64,000 nt of DNA from Dysgonomonas sp. UBA5412. Lineage in GTDB: Bacteria > Bacteroidota > Bacteroidia > Bacteroidales > Dysgonomonadaceae. Below, piece by piece: positions 60,949 through 64,000 of this stretch. The DNA lies in contig DHNQ01000001.1 in the NCBI GenBank assembly GCA_002409595.1, positions 88,573-152,572 of the forward strand, read 5' to 3'. The first letter of the stretch is position 1, and each line of letters begins with the position of its first letter. A model generated the notes under the pieces. The model ran no database searches and was not told the origin of the DNA. It saw only the letters and a program-made list of their open reading frames with translations. Made by a program: the position numbers and the translations under genes.

Positions 60949-63411
60949 GTGATTTATCCTGAAAATTTCGAGTCCAAAATCGGATTTGATAAAATAAGAC
61001 AATTTTTAACAGCCAAATGTTTAAGCCCTTTAGGAGAAGAAAAAGTGTCAGACATGACATTTTCTTCATCCTATACCGATATAAAAGAAAGTCTATCTCA
61101 AACGAATGAATTCATTCGCATCATACAAGAAGAAAATGACTTTCCGACCAATTACTTTCTCGATGTACGTGACTCTCTACGAAGCATACGTATAGCGGGA
61201 ACATGGATAGATGAAAGTGCCTTGTTCGATCTACGCCGCTCGTTGCAAACAATCAAGGAAATTGTTCTTTTTCTAAAAAAAGAGGATGAAGAAAACACAC
61301 CATATCCACATCTATATATATTAGCCGGAGAGGTTGTAATTTTTCCACAATTGATAACTCAAATAGATGGTATCTTAGATAAATTCGGACGGATCAAAGA
61401 CAATGCATCACCCGAATTGAGCCGAATTCGAAAAGAGATAGCACATATATCTAGCAGTATTTCAAAGAATCTGAATGCAATATTACGCACAGCTCAAAGC
61501 GAAGGGCTTGTCGAGAAAGATGTGACTCCAACCATGCGCGATGGTCGCTTAGTAATTCCTGTTGCACCGGCATTTAAGCGAAAAATAAAAGGGATTGTGC
61601 ATGACGAATCAGCATCGGGCAAAACGGTATTTATAGAACCGGCAGAGGTTGTGGAAGCAAACAACAGAGTTAGGGAGCTTGAAAGTGAGGAACGCAGGGA
61701 AATAATAAAAATTCTTATCGCCTTTACAGATATATTGCGACCTCTGGTGCCGGAGATAGTACAATCTTACGAGTTTCTGGCAATGATAGATTTCATAAGA
61801 GCCAAGGCTACATTTGCCATCGACATAGAAGCGATAAATCCATCTCTTGAAAATACACAAATAGTAAGATGGTATGGAGCTAAGCATCCTTTACTCTTTA
61901 TCTCGCACCGAAAACAGAATAAAACAATTGTGCCTCTTGATATAGAGCTGGAAGAAGACAATCGGTTACTGATCATATCCGGACCCAATGCCGGAGGAAA
62001 ATCAGTATGTTTAAAAACAGTCGGGCTGCTTCAATATATGATCCAATGCGGATTGCCAATTCCATTGGACGAACGATCTAAAGTCGGAATATTCGATCAT
62101 ATATTTATAGATATAGGTGACGAACAGTCTATCGAAAACGATTTAAGTACATATAGTTCACACCTGACAAACATGAAATTCTTCGTCAAAAATTGTGACA
62201 ATAAAACAATTCTTCTGATTGATGAATTTGGAGGAGGAACCGAACCTCAGATAGGTGGAGCAATTGCAGAATCTCTGTTGAAAAGGTTTAACGAAAAAGG
62301 TGCATTCGGGGTTATCACAACTCACTATCAGAACCTAAAACATTTTGCAAATGAGCATAAAGGAGTCATCAATGGAGCTATGCTCTACGACCGACACCTT
62401 ATGCAACCATTGTTCACCCTCTCGATAGGAAATCCGGGAAGTTCGTTTGCCATAGAAATTGCACGGAAAATAGGTTTGCCGGAAGATGTTATCGCTGATG
62501 CTTCGGATATAGTAGGAAGCGATTATATCAATATGGATAAATATCTCCAAGATATAGTCAGAGACAAGCGTTATTGGGAAACAAAAAGGCAAAATGTTAG
62601 GCAAAAAGAAAAGCGGCTCGAAGAAATAACAGAAAGTTATGAAACTGATCTTTTATCTTTTGAAAAACAAAGGAAAGAAATAGTGCGACAAGCAAAGGCT
62701 GATGCAGAGAAACTTTTGGCAGAAGCCAATGCTAAAATAGAGAATACGATACGTACTATCAAAGAGGCTCAGGCTGACAAAGAAAAAACGAAGGAGGCGA
62801 GACTTACTTTAAGCAAATTTAAAGAGCAACTGGCAAACGAAGATAATCTGGCAGACAATAAAATCTCGCGTAAATTACAAAAGCTGAAAGAAAAGGATAA
62901 GCGAAAGAAACAACAAGATGATGCTCCGAAAGAAATAAAACAAAATAAGATTAGCATTGGAGATAATGTCAGAATAAAAGGACAAGTATCTATCGGTCAG
63001 GTTGTAGATATCCAAAAAGGTAATGCTATTGTAGCTTTGGGAATGATAAAGTCGACTGCAAAGTTAGAATCGTTGGAATATGTAAGTAAAAATCAAATAA
63101 AGAAAGAGAGTAAGAACAATCCGATAAATACTGTTTCGGGTAGCGACATGCGCGAAAAGAAGCTCAACTTTAAGCTAGATATAGATGTAAGAGGCATGCG
63201 CGGAGATGAAGCATTGCAGGCAGTTATGTATTTTATAGATGATGCTATCCTTGTCGGCGTTTCCCGTGTAAGAATACTGCACGGTACAGGCACAGGTGCT
63301 TTGCGACAAATAATAAGAGATTATTTGCAATCTATACCGAGTGTGAGCAACTACCAAGATGAGCACGTACAATTTGGTGGAACAGGTATTACTGTTGTTG
63401 ATTTAGAATAA
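60949..63411 (+). CDS. mutS2: MutS2 ATPase/endonuclease with Smr domain
   Basis: 820 residues. The GTG at 60949 is chosen because the N-terminus MIYPENFESKIGFDKIRQFL matches what I know of Bacteroidales MutS2. Order: helical core and clamp (1 to about 330), ATPase with Walker A GPNAGGKSV (about 345-353) and Walker B LLIDEFGGGTEP (about 422-433), a long charged coiled coil (about 520-660), a small KOW-like segment, and a C-terminal Smr nuclease domain (LDIDVRGMRGDEAL...VRILHGTGTGALRQ, about 745-818). MutS2 lacks the mismatch-recognition domain; in other bacteria it splits collided ribosomes or limits recombination. Confidence 0.95.
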   Translation: MIYPENFESKIGFDKIRQFLTAKCLSPLGEEKVSDMTFSSSYTDIKESLSQTNEFIRIIQEENDFPTNYFLDVRDSLRSIRIAGTWIDESALFDLRRSLQTIKEIVLFLKKEDEENTPYPHLYILAGEVVIFPQLITQIDGILDKFGRIKDNASPELSRIRKEIAHISSSISKNLNAILRTAQSEGLVEKDVTPTMRDGRLVIPVAPAFKRKIKGIVHDESASGKTVFIEPAEVVEANNRVRELESEERREIIKILIAFTDILRPLVPEIVQSYEFLAMIDFIRAKATFAIDIEAINPSLENTQIVRWYGAKHPLLFISHRKQNKTIVPLDIELEEDNRLLIISGPNAGGKSVCLKTVGLLQYMIQCGLPIPLDERSKVGIFDHIFIDIGDEQSIENDLSTYSSHLTNMKFFVKNCDNKTILLIDEFGGGTEPQIGGAIAESLLKRFNEKGAFGVITTHYQNLKHFANEHKGVINGAMLYDRHLMQPLFTLSIGNPGSSFAIEIARKIGLPEDVIADASDIVGSDYINMDKYLQDIVRDKRYWETKRQNVRQKEKRLEEITESYETDLLSFEKQRKEIVRQAKADAEKLLAEANAKIENTIRTIKEAQADKEKTKEARLTLSKFKEQLANEDNLADNKISRKLQKLKEKDKRKKQQDDAPKEIKQNKISIGDNVRIKGQVSIGQVVDIQKGNAIVALGMIKSTAKLESLEYVSKNQIKKESKNNPINTVSGSDMREKKLNFKLDIDVRGMRGDEALQAVMYFIDDAILVGVSRVRILHGTGTGALRQIIRDYLQSIPSVSNYQDEHVQFGGTGITVVDLE

Positions 63412-63487
63412 ATTCTTATATTTGAATCTCTTTTTATTACTTGTTCCCAACTCAAGACCTAGCATCCGTAGAAATCAAAAAGTAGAA

Positions 63488-64000
63488 ATGGCAAAAACAG
63501 CAATTATTATAGGAAGTACAGGCCTTACAGGTTCACAATTATTGAAAACATTGCTATCGAGTAATGTTTACGAAAAAGTGATTAGCTTTGTGAGGAAAGA
63601 AACAAAAATATCTCATCCTAAATTAGTTCAACATGTGGTGGACTTTGCTGATCCCGAATCGTATGAAGAATTAATAGAAGGCAATGATATGTTTTGCTGC
63701 ATGGGTACAACTATAAAGAAAGCCGGAACCGAAGAGGCTTTTGAAAAAGTAGATTTGGCATACCCCATACAATTTGCAAGGGTGGCTGCCGGAAGAGGAG
63801 TAAAACAATATTCGATTATATCATCATTAGGAGCAAATCCTAAATCCAACAATTTTTATCTTAGAACTAAAGGTAGATGTGAAGATGAATTAAGAAAGCT
63901 ACCTTTTCAATCTATTTCTGTATTTAGACCATCTTTATTGTTAGGAAATAGGAAAGAATTCAGATTGGGAGAAAAAACAATAGAATTCTTAATGAAAATT
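63488..64000 (+). CDS. NAD(P)-binding oxidoreductase, atypical SDR (HTATIP2/TIP30-like), partial
   Basis: 171 codons are present from the ATG at 63488, and the frame is open to the window edge, so the 3' end is missing. The N-terminus has the Rossmann motif IIIGSTGLTGSQLL (about residues 6-19). FCCMGTTIKKAGTEEAFEKVD and YSIISSLGANPKSNNFYLRTKG follow, with the Tyr-x3-Lys-like YLRTKG, as in the TIP30/CC3 group of atypical short-chain dehydrogenases. Substrate is unknown. It lies 76 bp downstream of mutS2 on the same strand. Confidence 0.85.
   Translation, partial: MAKTAIIIGSTGLTGSQLLKTLLSSNVYEKVISFVRKETKISHPKLVQHVVDFADPESYEELIEGNDMFCCMGTTIKKAGTEEAFEKVDLAYPIQFARVAAGRGVKQYSIISSLGANPKSNNFYLRTKGRCEDELRKLPFQSISVFRPSLLLGNRKEFRLGEKTIEFLMKI

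Noticed and set aside
1..64000. tRNA genes, rRNA genes, insertion sequences, prophage genes
   Set aside because: All gaps longer than about 75 bp were read on both strands without finding a cloverleaf with a T-loop GTTCRA core, rRNA sequence, transposase motifs or terminal inverted repeats.

Overview
The window is a stretch of chromosome from a member of the Bacteroidales. Gene content and sequence style (low GC, Sec signal peptides ending in AQ, SusC/SusD pair, FeoA-FeoB fusion, lipoprotein TamL, PorD/PorE-like proteins, promoter boxes of the TAnnTTTG type) suit a Dysgonomonas-like organism. The genus is an inference; the order is fairly secure. No rRNA, tRNA, insertion sequence, phage gene or CRISPR array was seen. 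Nearly all of it reads as ordinary, vertically inherited chromosome, with one SusC/SusD pair as the most accessory-looking part.

Layout. 0-4.4 kb: a FadL/OmpP1-type porin, a Trp/Tyr/Gly/His-rich exported protein with a Ser/Arg repeat tail, and a protein of unknown function. 4.4-11.7 kb: a UvrD/PcrA helicase, an exported beta-carbonic anhydrase, an aldo/keto reductase, an ECF sigma factor, an aquaporin and two ABM-fold monooxygenase paralogues (one a lipoprotein). 11.7-18.4 kb: aspS, an outer-membrane barrel and carB. 18.5-25.6 kb: a DUF1573 protein, then a YkuD_2 L,D-transpeptidase beside a 1970-residue alpha-2-macroglobulin-like protein without a thioester. 25.7-33.5 kb: crcB, a DUF3943 protein, a GNAT acetyltransferase, a SlyD-like FKBP, a MalY/PatB aminotransferase, a 2-Cys peroxiredoxin, an ATP-grasp-like orphan, a SpoU methyltransferase and a VOC protein. 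33.6-40 kb: envelope biogenesis (TamL, a TPR protein, PorD- and PorE-like proteins). 40-46.8 kb: TRIC channel, mnmA, small barrel, DMT transporter, YjdF-like protein, nitroreductase, riboflavin synthase, and a PDZ-DUF4136-PDZ protein. 46.8-52.2 kb: an asymmetric ABC-F ATPase, serB, and the pyrE/SRPBCC/argH cluster. 52.3-60.3 kb: a structured RNA that looks like 6S RNA, then a small Cys-rich membrane protein and feoB, separated by susC/susD. 60.9-64 kb: mutS2 and the start of an NAD(P)-binding oxidoreductase cut by the window edge.

How it works together. Most genes are single units or short runs. Convergent pairs often share one perfect hairpin that can terminate both strands. Promoters with a TAnnTTTG -7 box can be read in front of many genes. 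The observations most worth following are: a 34-bp element with 32 identical positions placed in the same orientation about 100-115 bp upstream of two unrelated genes (the ABM lipoprotein and malY/patB); the candidate 6S RNA; the SusC/SusD pair lodged between feoB and the small Cys-rich gene that usually follows it; the alpha-2-macroglobulin/L,D-transpeptidase pairing; and the peroxiredoxin promoter with a perfect palindrome between its -33 and -7 boxes. I did not find a clearly new defence or mobile system here.
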